From assembly GCF_023716945.1 (NCBI RefSeq), contig NZ_JAMQQF010000012.1:1-41188 (forward strand): a stretch of DNA of 41,188 bases, written 5' to 3'. Shown here piece after piece: positions 33,993-41,188 of the stretch; within the stretch, counting starts at the first letter, position 1, and the number at the start of each line of letters is the position of its first letter. Made by a program: the position numbers and the translations under genes. Source of the DNA: Frankia sp. AiPs1. GTDB taxonomy: Bacteria > Actinomycetota > Actinomycetes > Frankiales > Frankiaceae. The notes below the pieces were generated by a model. The model was not told the origin of the DNA and did no database searches. It saw only the letters and a list, made by a program, of their open reading frames with translations.

Positions 33993-34862
33993 ATGAGCAC
34001 ACACCGACCTCGTCCGGACGGTCGGGTCGACGCGGAGCGGCTGCTTCGCGTCGACCCGGTCAACGCCGGGATCGGTACGGATCCCCTTGCCGATCTGCTC
34101 GCCGCCGCGTCCGCTCCGGCCCGCGACGGGGAGCTCGACGGTGAGGAGGCGGCGGTGGCCGCCTTCCGGGAGGCGCGTCTCGTTCACGTCCCCCAGCCGC
34201 GGAGAAAATCGATGTTGAAGTTGATGCTCGCGAACGCCCTGACCACGAAGATCGCCGCCGCGGCGGTCGGAGCCACCGTCCTCAGCGGCGCTGCCGTGGC
34301 CGCCAGCACCGGAGTACTCCCGCTCACCGGTGGAGGCGGCCGCACCGTGTCGGCGACGAGTACGCCGTCCGCCACGGTGACCACCCCGGTGGTCGCCGTG
34401 GCGAGCCCCGGCGCCGCAGTCTCGGCGTCGCTGCTCGCGCTGTGCCACACCTACACGGCGGCCGCGGCGAGCGGCGTCAGCACGGCTCTTGACTCCCCGG
34501 GTATGACTGCCCTGGTCACCGCCGCCGGCGGTCGCGACAAGGCAGGCCCCTTCTGCGTGCGGGCACTACAGGCTCAGGTCGATGCCACGGTCGCACCGGG
34601 CGCGCAGGCCGATACTCGTCTCGACCCGGGCGGTGTCGGGGCCGGCGCCGCAGTGGGGCCGAACGCGGCGGTGGGCGCGACCGCGGGGCCGGGTAGCGTC
34701 GGGGCCGGCGCTCGCGTCGGAGCGGGCACCGGGGTGGGCGCGCAGGCGGGGCAAAGCGGCGTGGGTCTCGGCGCCACCGTGCCAGGAGCCGGTGTCAGCG
34801 CCAGCGCCAGACCGAACGGCCTCGGCCTCGGGGTCAGCGCAGCGCCGACGCCTCGCCGCTGA
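33993..34862 (+). CDS. Putative membrane partner of the ECF sigma factor, Gly/Ala-rich
   Basis: A 289-residue protein in an anti-sigma position. The first 65 residues are cytosolic in character (DPLADLLAAA, ELDGEEAAVAAFREARL) and resemble the short sigma-binding tails of some membrane anti-sigma factors, but there is no HxxxCxxC zinc motif. A single membrane span lies at about 86-106. The outer part has two Cys, then a C-terminal 90 residues of VGAGA/GVGAGAAVG low-complexity sequence. GAAGGA precedes ATG 33993. Its role as anti-sigma is inferred from order and topology. Confidence 0.6.
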   Translation: MSTHRPRPDGRVDAERLLRVDPVNAGIGTDPLADLLAAASAPARDGELDGEEAAVAAFREARLVHVPQPRRKSMLKLMLANALTTKIAAAAVGATVLSGAAVAASTGVLPLTGGGGRTVSATSTPSATVTTPVVAVASPGAAVSASLLALCHTYTAAAASGVSTALDSPGMTALVTAAGGRDKAGPFCVRALQAQVDATVAPGAQADTRLDPGGVGAGAAVGPNAAVGATAGPGSVGAGARVGAGTGVGAQAGQSGVGLGATVPGAGVSASARPNGLGLGVSAAPTPRR

Positions 34863-35380
34863 CCCTCAGGACCGCTGACCCCCGGAGCCTGGCCATCGAG
34901 CCGCTGACCCCCGGAGCCCACACCGCGACCGGTAGGCACCTGCCAGCCTGCCAGCCTGCCAGACAGCCAGACAGCCAGGCACCGCAGCCGGCCCGCCGCC
35001 GTGGACATGACTCCCCGGCGGCGGGCCTCCCGCCGCGGCAAGCCCGAGTTCGCCGGCTGCGGGTCAGCCGACGATCCGCATTCCAGTCACACAGGGTGCA
35101 CATGATCCCCTGCGGCCGGACGCCCACAGCCTTTGACGCCCTCCGAGGAACGTCGAGCACCCGCCGACCTGACGCCCCTTGGAAGGACCGCCCCTCTCCA
35201 ATCAGGCCACAGTCAAGCCATGATCTCCGGCGTGGCGTTGGGGGTGGGCTCATTGTGGGTGCAGATGTTCCGGCACGGCGCGGCACCCGCGGGCACGCTA
35301 CGGCACCGAAAACGCCGTGACCTGGGAGAACGGGTCATCGCCCGGCACGTTCCGACATGGCGCGGCACGTCTGCGTGCGT
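34863..35380. other. Intergenic stretch with short tandem repeats
   Basis: No supported gene. GCTGACCCCCGGAGCC occurs twice near 34871-34920, and an 8-bp GCCAGCCT/GCCAGACA array lies at about 34946-34982. At 35265 and 35350 a 20-bp motif (GTTCCGGCACGGCGCGGCAC and a 2-base variant) recurs just before the tRNA-Thr fragment. Confidence 0.5.
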
Positions 35381-35466
35381 CTTGTAATCGGGCGGTTAGG
35401 GGTTCAAGTCCCCTCGCCGGCTCCAAAGCTATCCCACCTGACCTGCGGTTTTGTCGACACCGAGAT
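35381..35466 (+). repeat. Right copy of the 86-bp repeat: tRNA-Thr 3' half plus flank
   Basis: It begins at CTTGTAATCGGG in the anticodon loop and includes a normal T arm (AGGGG-TTCAAGT-CCCCT), CGCCGGC and CCA to 35425, then 41 bp of flank that still resembles that at 10429. The 5' half of the tRNA is absent; upstream bases do not fold into a D arm. This is an attR-like remnant complementary to the damaged copy at 10353. Confidence 0.7.
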
Positions 35467-35553
35467 CAGGGCGCGGGTAGTCGCCGACTCCGCCCGGCTC
35501 TTCGGCGATGAGCACCCGGACACGCTGTTACCTGCGGGCTGCCACGGCAGGCG

Positions 35554-35829
35554 TCAGCGTCTGACCTGCTCCGCGTGAAAGCCGGTACCGGGACTTCTTG
35601 TTTCACTGTTCCCCGGGGCCGTGACCAGCCCGGCGTCGCCCCAGAGGAGGGTGACCGGGACGGCCGGCGCCAGGGTCGGGGCGGGGCCGCTGAGGTAGGC
35701 CTGGAACGCGGTGGCGAGGGCGAACGTCGCCCCCGCGGCGAACGCGGCGTCGCTGTGGCGGGCGAGCGCGCCGGTCAGCCCGGCGTCCTCGGTGATCACG
35801 ATCACCCGAGCCCGACCCCGGGCTGCTCG
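35554..35829 (-). pseudogene. Coding-like fragment of unknown family
   Basis: One minus-strand frame reads ARVIVITEDAGLTGALARHS, then FAAGATFALATAFQAYLSG and PVTLLWGDAGLV. It has protein-like composition with a plausible hydrophobic core and might be the remnant of a condensing-enzyme-like domain, but I cannot name it. It lacks a start. The plus strand at 35810-35940 contains a second coding-like patch (LLALTVDRVLAAAESAES) in another frame. Both suggest a decayed locus beside the tRNA fragment. Confidence 0.3.
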
Positions 35830-35983
35830 CCCTGACCGTCGACCGGGTCCTTGCCGCAGCGGAGTCGGCCGAATCGGGCCGGGGCGGGTTTCGGCGCCCG
35901 CCACGGGGAACCGTGCCAGGCGATGCCCTTCGGGATGGGCGCGAGGACCGCAGATTTTCACCAGCCAGGTAGGGAGACGGACA

Positions 35984-36364
35984 GTGAGTTCAGCGCGGCC
36001 GCCGGAATCGTGCGACCAGAACTGTGGGACGAGTCGTGGCCGAGTAGTGCTTGTCGTGGTGGCGGCACTCGGGGCGGGATTCGCCGGCGGGCGACTGACG
36101 CGAACGCGCGGCCGGGTGGTCACGTCGTCGGGCGGATCGACCGACGGACGGGACGCGGGGCGCTCAGGCGAGGTCTTCCCCCGCAGGCCGTCGGAAGGCG
36201 GGGCGGCGGCGATGGCCGGCGCCGACGCCAGCGATCCGGTTTCTCCCCTCAGGTTCGGGGGCGAACCCGGTCTGCTCGCGACGGAGGACGCCGCGAATCC
36301 ACCCTTCGAGGGACTGTCCGCGAACAGTAGCTTCGCCAACGAGATCAAGGAACGCGACAACTGA
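35984..36364 (+). CDS. Small single-span membrane protein
   Basis: A 126-residue protein beginning at GTG 35984 after GGGAG. Residues about 20-35 (VVLVVVAALGAGFAGG) form one membrane segment after a short Cys-containing N-terminus; the rest is Gly/Ser/Arg-rich and disordered, ending NSSFANEIKERDN. No family is recognised. It is 61 bp upstream of the ChaB-type gene on the same strand. Confidence 0.45.
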   Translation: MSSARPPESCDQNCGTSRGRVVLVVVAALGAGFAGGRLTRTRGRVVTSSGGSTDGRDAGRSGEVFPRRPSEGGAAAMAGADASDPVSPLRFGGEPGLLATEDAANPPFEGLSANSSFANEIKERDN

Positions 36365-36425
36365 CCGGGGCAGACCGACGTGGTGCCCGGACCAATCAGG
36401 GGCCGGACCAATCAGGGGAGTGACA

Positions 36426-36887
36426 GTGACGAGTAAGAGAAGGGAAGCCGAGCAGGCGCGGTCCGATGTGCCGTCCACCGTGGCGCGCTCGGACGACAAG
36501 GCGGTACGAACCTGGAAGAAGACCCACGACTCCGCGGTCGAGTCGTATGGCGAGGGCGAACGGGCGCACCGAGCCGCGTTCTCCTCGCTCAAGTACACCC
36601 ATGAGAAGATCGGTGACCACTGGGAGCCGAAGGCACAACCGGGCCCGTCGGACCAGCAGGCGGCCCGGAGTGGCGCGGCCGCCCGGCGCGGCGGTCGGAC
36701 CGCCGAGGGGGTCGACGCGAACGCCTCCGTGAGCCATCTGAGGCAGGTCGCCCGCGAACTCGACGTGCCGGGCCGCTCGACGATGAAGAAGGCGGAACTC
36801 GTCGACGCGATCATGAAGGCCAACCGTCGGGCCACCGCCAACGCCGCTTCATCGACCTCCACGAGTACGCGAACGGCTACGAGCTGA
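36426..36887 (+). CDS. ChaB-type protein with Rho/SAP-like C-terminal motif
   Basis: The 153-residue protein carries a ChaB domain (about residues 12-70: DVPSTVARSDDKAVRTWKKT and SAVESYGEGERAHRAAFSSL) and a C-terminal helix-extended-helix segment (SHLRQVARELDVPGRSTMKK) that resembles Rho N-terminal or SAP domains, which bind nucleic acid. The pairing is common in actinobacteria. ChaB was named for a calcium/proton antiporter regulator, but its function is unclear. GTG 36426 is 5-6 bases after AGGGGAG. A 15-bp direct repeat, CGGACCAATCAGGGG, occurs twice just upstream at 36388-36418 and includes part of that site. Confidence 0.8.
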   Translation: MTSKRREAEQARSDVPSTVARSDDKAVRTWKKTHDSAVESYGEGERAHRAAFSSLKYTHEKIGDHWEPKAQPGPSDQQAARSGAAARRGGRTAEGVDANASVSHLRQVARELDVPGRSTMKKAELVDAIMKANRRATANAASSTSTSTRTATS

Positions 36888-36949
36888 TCGGGGAAAAGCA
36901 TTCTCTGGACGGTTTGGAGTGAGGATCCACCCCGCCGCCACCGGCCCCC

Positions 36950-37642
36950 TCATCCCGGGACGCCGGCTCGGGTGAGGAGCCGGCCGACCGGCGAGTCGTC
37001 GAGGTGGGCCAGCAGGTCGTCCGGTCCGGTGTAGACGGCGACCGCGCCGGCGTCGCGCAGCTCGTCGCGGCCGATGCCGCCGGACAGGACCGTCACGCAC
37101 GGTATCCCGGCTCGGGTCGCTGCGAGGACGTCCCAGCGGGTGTCGCCGACCATCACGGCGTCCGCCGCCGCGACGCCGGACCGTTCCAGCGCGACCTGGA
37201 CGATGTCGGGCGCCGGCTTCGACGTCTCGGCGTCGGCCGAGGAGGTCACCGCGCTCAGGCAGTCGTCGACGTCGAGGGCCTGGCGCAGCGCCCGCAGCTC
37301 GTCGGCCGGCGCCGAGGTGGCCAGCACGACCTGCCCGCCGCGCCGCGCCACCTCCCGTACCAGCTCCCGGGCACCGGGCAGCGGCTGGACGAGGCCGAGG
37401 AAGCCGGCGTAGTGCTCGGTGTGGGCGGCGGTCAGGATGTCGTCACGGCGGCGGTCGCGGCGCGGCGCCAGCGCGTCGAGCAGCCGGTCGGAACCCATCC
37501 CGACGTGGCGGTGGACGGCGACCATGGTGACCGGGTGTCCCTCCTGGCGGAATGCCCGGAACCAGGCCAGCACGTGGGCGTAGTTGGTGTCGACCAGGGT
37601 GCCGTCGAGGTCGAACAGGACGGCGGGAGCGGACTCGGTCAC
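36950..37642 (-). CDS. HAD-superfamily phosphatase, phosphoglycolate-phosphatase-like
   Basis: A 230-residue HAD hydrolase. Motif I is LFDLDGTLVDT with both catalytic Asp residues, motif II is the Thr/Ser in ATSAPA, motif III the Lys in TSKPAPD, and motif IV MVGDTRWDV. The four-helix cap between residues 16 and 85 marks the beta-phosphoglucomutase/phosphoglycolate-phosphatase subgroup. Substrate is a small phosphate ester that cannot be specified. Starts at GTG 37642 and converges on the ChaB gene; it is divergent from the ThDP enzyme, which lies about 330 bp away. Confidence 0.88.
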   Translation of the reverse strand: MTESAPAVLFDLDGTLVDTNYAHVLAWFRAFRQEGHPVTMVAVHRHVGMGSDRLLDALAPRRDRRRDDILTAAHTEHYAGFLGLVQPLPGARELVREVARRGGQVVLATSAPADELRALRQALDVDDCLSAVTSSADAETSKPAPDIVQVALERSGVAAADAVMVGDTRWDVLAATRAGIPCVTVLSGGIGRDELRDAGAVAVYTGPDDLLAHLDDSPVGRLLTRAGVPG

Positions 37643-37970
37643 CGTCCGCCCCTACCCCCGGCCCGGCCGGACTACCCGGGTCGTCGGCGCGCCCTCGTCG
37701 AGGCGGCCTCGCCCGGTTTGGGGCCGTCGGCCGGGGTCGGCCCGACAACCAGGACGGAGGCCCGAGTCCACGCGGGCCCAGCGGACTTGGTCGCAGGTCG
37801 CGAGATTCGGCCTGGACGGGGTGTTGAGCGGCCCGTCGAGGGGTACCGCGACCCCGGCGGACGAGTGGGTCTGCTGGCCACGCCAGGCCCTTCCCACAGC
37901 CCGAATTTCGATATTCCCACCGCTCGGAAAGTTTCAATACTCCTACCGCTCGGAGAGGAAGCCGCCGGAG
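37643..37970. promoter_or_regulatory. Intergenic stretch upstream of the ThDP enzyme
   Basis: The 328-bp gap is GC-rich and without a gene for its first 250 bp. The last part is AT-richer and holds a 26-bp direct repeat (37906-37931 and 37932-37957, 22 of 26 identical) with core ACCGCTCGGA. The second copy ends 13 bp before ATG 37971. A repeated operator is the obvious reading. Confidence 0.5.
37906..37957. repeat. 26-bp tandem direct repeat before the ThDP gene
   Basis: Two adjacent 26-bp units share TTTC, AT and ACCGCTCGGA with four mismatches between them. Placement directly upstream of the start suggests regulator binding sites or an overlap with the transcription start. Confidence 0.75.
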
Positions 37971-39764
37971 ATGGCTCGGACTGTTGCGGATGTGGTGCTG
38001 GCACGCCTGCGGGAATGGGACGTCCGGCAGGTGTTCGGGTATCCCGGCGATGGGATCAACGGCCTGCTGGCGGCGTGGGGACGGGCCGGCAACGACCCGC
38101 AGTTCGTGCAGTCCCGGCACGAGGAGATGTCGGCGTTCGAGGCCGTCGGCTTCGCCAAGTTCAGCGGTCGGGTGGGGGTGTGCGCGGCGACGAGTGGTCC
38201 GGGCGCGATTCATCTGCTTAACGGGCTCTATGACGCGAAGCTCGACCATGTGCCGGTGGTGGCGTTGGTCGGGCAGACCGAGCGGTCGGCGCTGGGCGGC
38301 TCCTACCAGCAGGAGGTCGACCTGCTGAGCCTCTACAAGGACGTGTGCAGCGACTACGTGCAGATGTGCACGGTCCCCAACCAGCTCCCGAACCTGCTCG
38401 ACCGGGCGATCCGGATCGCGCAGGACCAGCGCGCCCCGACGGCGATCATCTTCCCGTCGGATGTGTTCGACCTGTCCTACGAGCCGCCCGAGCACGCGTT
38501 CAAGCAGGTCCCGTCCAGCCTGGGGGTGACCCCGGCAACCGTCGTCCCGGATGCCGGCGGCCTGCGGCGGGCGGCGGAGATCCTCAACGCGGGGGAGAAG
38601 GTCGCGCTGCTGGTCGGCCAGGGCGCTCGGGGCTGCGTCGAGGAGCTGACGGAGCTGACCGACCTGCTCGGGGCGGGGGCGGCGAAGGCGCTGCTCGGCA
38701 AGGACGTCCTGCCCGACGACCTGCCCTGGGTGACGGGATCGATCGGCCTGCTGGGCACCACCGCGTCGGACAAGATGATGCGGGGCTGCGACACACTGCT
38801 CACAGTCGGTTCGAACTTTCCGTACTCCCAGTTCCTGCCCGAGTTCGACCAGGCCCGGGGCATCCAGATCGACCGTTCGGCCGCCTGGATCGGCATGCGC
38901 TACCCGTACGAGCTGAACCTGGTCGGCGACGCGCGTAGCACGCTGCGGGCGCTGCTCCCGCTGATCCGCCGCAAGCCGGACCGCGGCTGGCGGGAGACGA
39001 TCGAGAAGAACACCGCCGAGTGGTGGGCGGCGTGTGAGCGCCAGGCACTGACCGACGCCGATCCGGTCAACCCGATGCGGATCTTCCACGAGCTGTCGTC
39101 CCGGCTGCCCGACAACGCGATCGTCGCCGCCGATTCGGGTAGCGCCGCCAACTGGTATGCCCGCCACCTGCGGTTCCGTGCCGGCATGCGGGGGTCGCTG
39201 TCGGGCACGCTGGCGACGATGGGTCCGGGCGTCCCCTACGTGATCGGTGCGAAGTGGGCTCACCCGGACCGGCCGGCGATCGCTCTGGTCGGCGACGGCG
39301 CGATGCAGATGAACGGGCTCGCCGAGCTGATCACAGTCGCGAAGTACTACGAGCAGTGGACGGATCGCCGGCTGATCGTCGCGGTGCTGCACAACAACGA
39401 CCTCAACCAGGTCACCTGGGAGATGCGGGCGATGGAGGGCTCGCCGAAGTTCGCCGAGTCGCAGAACCTGCCCGACGTCGACTACGCGGCCTTCGCCCGG
39501 TCGCTGGGCCTGCTCGGGGTGTCGCTGGCCACCCCGGAGGCGATCGGGCCGGCCTGGGACGAGGCGCTGGCCGCCGACCGGCCGGCGGTCCTCGACATCC
39601 GCTGCGACCCCGACGTTCCCCCGATCCCCCCGCACGCCACCGTCGAGCAGGCGATCGGCACCGCCAAGGCCGTTCTGCACGGCGACGAGAACGCCTGGGG
39701 TTTCGTCCGCCAGGGCGTGAAGGACAAGGTGGCGCAGCTGCGGCCCGGTTCCAGGGAGCGCTGA
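37971..39764 (+). CDS. Thiamine-diphosphate enzyme, pyruvate-oxidase-like
   Basis: A 597-residue ThDP enzyme with the three-domain layout of PoxB/acetolactate synthase. VFGYPGDGINGLLAA opens the PYR domain, SRHEEMSAFEAVGFAKF holds the catalytic Glu, GPGAIHLLNGLYDAKLD follows, and the PP domain has GDGAMQMNGLAEL with NNDLNQ, the GDG...N thiamine-diphosphate and magnesium motif. The middle nucleotide-binding domain (GEKVALLVGQGARG) is present. Similar actinobacterial proteins are annotated as thiamine-pyrophosphate-requiring or pyruvate dehydrogenase (cytochrome); the C-terminal membrane tail of E. coli PoxB is not seen. ATG 37971 is the family start; the frame extends upstream without evidence. 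Confidence 0.9.
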   Translation: MARTVADVVLARLREWDVRQVFGYPGDGINGLLAAWGRAGNDPQFVQSRHEEMSAFEAVGFAKFSGRVGVCAATSGPGAIHLLNGLYDAKLDHVPVVALVGQTERSALGGSYQQEVDLLSLYKDVCSDYVQMCTVPNQLPNLLDRAIRIAQDQRAPTAIIFPSDVFDLSYEPPEHAFKQVPSSLGVTPATVVPDAGGLRRAAEILNAGEKVALLVGQGARGCVEELTELTDLLGAGAAKALLGKDVLPDDLPWVTGSIGLLGTTASDKMMRGCDTLLTVGSNFPYSQFLPEFDQARGIQIDRSAAWIGMRYPYELNLVGDARSTLRALLPLIRRKPDRGWRETIEKNTAEWWAACERQALTDADPVNPMRIFHELSSRLPDNAIVAADSGSAANWYARHLRFRAGMRGSLSGTLATMGPGVPYVIGAKWAHPDRPAIALVGDGAMQMNGLAELITVAKYYEQWTDRRLIVAVLHNNDLNQVTWEMRAMEGSPKFAESQNLPDVDYAAFARSLGLLGVSLATPEAIGPAWDEALAADRPAVLDIRCDPDVPPIPPHATVEQAIGTAKAVLHGDENAWGFVRQGVKDKVAQLRPGSRER

Positions 39765-39765
39765 G

Positions 39766-39831
39766 ATGGGCGACGCACCGGACCACGGCCTGACGATCGC
39801 CGCGACCGCGGAGCGCTGGCGTGTCGACTGA
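39766..39831 (+). CDS. 21-residue leader-like ORF
   Basis: ATG 39766 is one base after the stop of the ThDP gene; the ORF codes for 21 residues (MGDAPDHGLTIAATAERWRVD, split as MGDAPDHGLTIAATAE and RWRVD) and its stop TGA lies 8 bases inside the GH15 gene. This could carry ribosomes on to the weakly marked GH15 start. It could also be chance or the remnant of a lost gene. Confidence 0.3.
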   Translation: MGDAPDHGLTIAATAERWRVD

Positions 39832-41188
39832 CCCGGACGCCGCCGACCCGGACGCCGCCGACCCGAGCGCCGCCGACCCGAGTGCCGCCGACCCGAGCGG
39901 CATGGACGTCGCGACCGGGGGGTTCCCTCCGCACGTGCTCCGCGACTATGCCTTCCTCGGCGACGGCGAGCGCGGCGCGATCGTCGGCCCGGACGGTGAC
40001 CTGGCCTGGATGTGCGCGCCGAGCTGGGACTCCGACGCCGTGTTCGCCGCGCTGATCGGCGGCGGCGGCAGCTACGCGGTGACGCCGGTCGGCCGCTACT
40101 CCTGGGGCGGCTACTACGACGACCGGTCGCTGATCTGGAACGGCCGTTGGGTCACCACCGACGGGATAGTGGAGTGCCGCGACGCGCTCGCCCTGCCCGC
40201 CGACCCGCACACGGCCGTGATCCTGCGCCGGATCCGGGTCCTGTCCGGCTCCGCGCAGATCCGCGTCGTCCTCGATGTCCGTGCCGGCTACGGCCTGGCG
40301 GACATGGACGGGCTCAGCTTCGGCGGCGAGGGGGCCGGCCGGGCGGGCGCGGTCTGGACCGGCCGATCGGGGGCGCTGCGGTGGCGCTGGTCAGGTGCCG
40401 TACAAGCGACCCGCGCCGGTGCCGGGCCGCTCGTCCTGACGCTGAAGCTGGCCGCCGGCGAGCAGCACGACCTTCTCCTGGAGATCTCCGACCGCCCCCT
40501 CGACCACCCCTCGGACCGCTCCTCGGACCGGCCCTCGGACCGGCCCGGCGATCGGCTCTCGGGCGGCGAGGCGGCCGGCGGGGTGGACGGTCGCTGGCGG
40601 GCGACGGAGACCGGCTGGCACGACGCCGTCGGCCCGCCCGACTCGGGGGTTCTGGCCGTCCGCGACGCCGGGCAGGCGCTCGCGGTGCTGACCGGCCTGA
40701 CCAGCGGTGCCGGCGGGATGGCCGCCGCCGCCACGATGAGCCTGCCGGAGCGGGCCCGCGCCGGGCGCAACTACGACTACCGCTACGCCTGGATCCGCGA
40801 CCAGTGCTACGCCGGCCGGGCGGTCGCCGCCCACGGCCAGTTCCGGCTGCTCGACACCTCCGTCGGCTTCGTCGCCCAGCGGCTGCTCGCCGACGGCCCC
40901 GCGATGAGGCCCGCCTACACGGTCCGCGGCGGCCCGGTGCCCGACGAACGGACCCTGTCGCACCTCGCCGGTTATCCCGGCGGGGCCGACCGGGCGGGCA
41001 ACCGGGCCAACGACCAGTTCCAGCTCGACGCCTTCGGGGAGGCCCTCGACCTGTTCGCGGTCGCCGCCCGGCACGGCCGGCTCGACGCCGAGAGCTGGCG
41101 GGCCGCGGAGGCCGCCGTCGACGCGATCCGGCGCCGCGGCGGCGAACCGGACGCCGGCATCTGGGAGATCGACTCCGAACGCTGGGCC
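39821..41188 (+). CDS. GH15 glucoamylase/trehalase-like enzyme (3' end outside window)
   Basis: The 456 codons visible run off the right edge. FPPHVLRDYAFLGDGERGA and GDLAWMCAPSWDSDAVFAAL are the N-terminal beta-sandwich of bacterial GH15 proteins, and RNYDYRYAWIRDQCYA is the first catalytic-domain motif; the catalytic Glu residues lie beyond the edge or are not certain here. Such enzymes hydrolyse alpha-glucosidic bonds, including trehalose. GTG 39821 has GGAG nearby, with ATG 39902 as alternative. Codons from 39830 form four 15-bp repeats (DPDAA, DPDAA, DPSAA, DPSAA). A second low-complexity DRPSDR-type stretch lies at 40492-40560. It is 57 bp after the ThDP gene. Confidence 0.85.
   Translation, partial: MSTDPDAADPDAADPSAADPSAADPSGMDVATGGFPPHVLRDYAFLGDGERGAIVGPDGDLAWMCAPSWDSDAVFAALIGGGGSYAVTPVGRYSWGGYYDDRSLIWNGRWVTTDGIVECRDALALPADPHTAVILRRIRVLSGSAQIRVVLDVRAGYGLADMDGLSFGGEGAGRAGAVWTGRSGALRWRWSGAVQATRAGAGPLVLTLKLAAGEQHDLLLEISDRPLDHPSDRSSDRPSDRPGDRLSGGEAAGGVDGRWRATETGWHDAVGPPDSGVLAVRDAGQALAVLTGLTSGAGGMAAAATMSLPERARAGRNYDYRYAWIRDQCYAGRAVAAHGQFRLLDTSVGFVAQRLLADGPAMRPAYTVRGGPVPDERTLSHLAGYPGGADRAGNRANDQFQLDAFGEALDLFAVAARHGRLDAESWRAAEAAVDAIRRRGGEPDAGIWEIDSERWA

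Noticed and set aside
37443-39680. A 745-codon open frame antisense to the ThDP enzyme and HAD gene
   Set aside because: It arises from the codon bias of very GC-rich DNA; its product is Arg/Gly/Pro-rich without domains, while the plus strand has clear ThDP motifs.

Overview
This is a very GC-rich actinobacterial window with dense coding and many GTG starts. An SsgA-family sporulation regulator, SpoIIE-type phosphatases, a DUF574-type SAM methyltransferase, an F420-type luciferase-like oxidoreductase and DICT/EAL signalling all point to a filamentous actinomycete. Frankia or a close relative is my best guess, but no rRNA or other marker gene settles it.

Left flank (1-10.35 kb). A haem-oxygenase-like diiron enzyme converges on a CYTH protein. 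An SsgA-family protein with an in-frame hexapeptide repeat is followed by a SpoIIE/PP2C phosphatase. A leftward block then holds a DksA-like zinc protein, an EAL-DICT cyclic-di-GMP protein, an unknown protein, a divergent Sua5/YrdC protein and a homocitrate/isopropylmalate-synthase-like enzyme, the last two overlapping by 4 bp. A secreted lipoprotein and a damaged tRNA-Thr(TGT) close the flank.

Accessory region (10.35-35.47 kb). The region is bounded by an 86-bp imperfect direct repeat, the 3' half of tRNA-Thr(TGT) plus about 40 bp of flank, at 10384 and 35381. An intact tRNA-Thr(TGT) lies inside, inverted, at 25600. Scars of mobile DNA are frequent: a decayed IS with imperfect inverted repeats, a resolvase remnant, a Mutator-type transposase remnant and an ankyrin remnant. 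No integrase is visible. Two cargo modules stand out. (1) A leftward three-gene pPIWI-RE island with overlapping genes: a PD-(D/E)XK-like nuclease with a zinc ribbon, a DinG/XPD-type helicase with four candidate Fe-S cysteines, and the pPIWI-RE protein. A membrane-anchored pentapeptide-repeat protein is divergent from it. (2) A compact cassette that looks like peptide maturation: a divergent XRE/TPR regulator, a 48-residue peptide gene with a good ribosome binding site, a perfect 9-bp GC hairpin, a metallo-beta-lactamase-fold protein and an APH-like kinase joined by a GTGA overlap. I know of no described system with this layout.

The rest of the accessory region holds a VOC protein, a GAF-SpoIIE phosphatase, the SAM methyltransferase, the luciferase-like oxidoreductase, a multicopper oxidase lipoprotein, and an ECF sigma factor with a Gly/Ala-rich membrane partner.

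Right flank (35.47-41.19 kb). A decayed stretch is followed by a small membrane protein, a ChaB-type protein, a HAD phosphatase, a pyruvate-oxidase-like ThDP enzyme with a 26-bp tandem repeat just upstream, and a GH15 glucoamylase-like gene that runs off the window.
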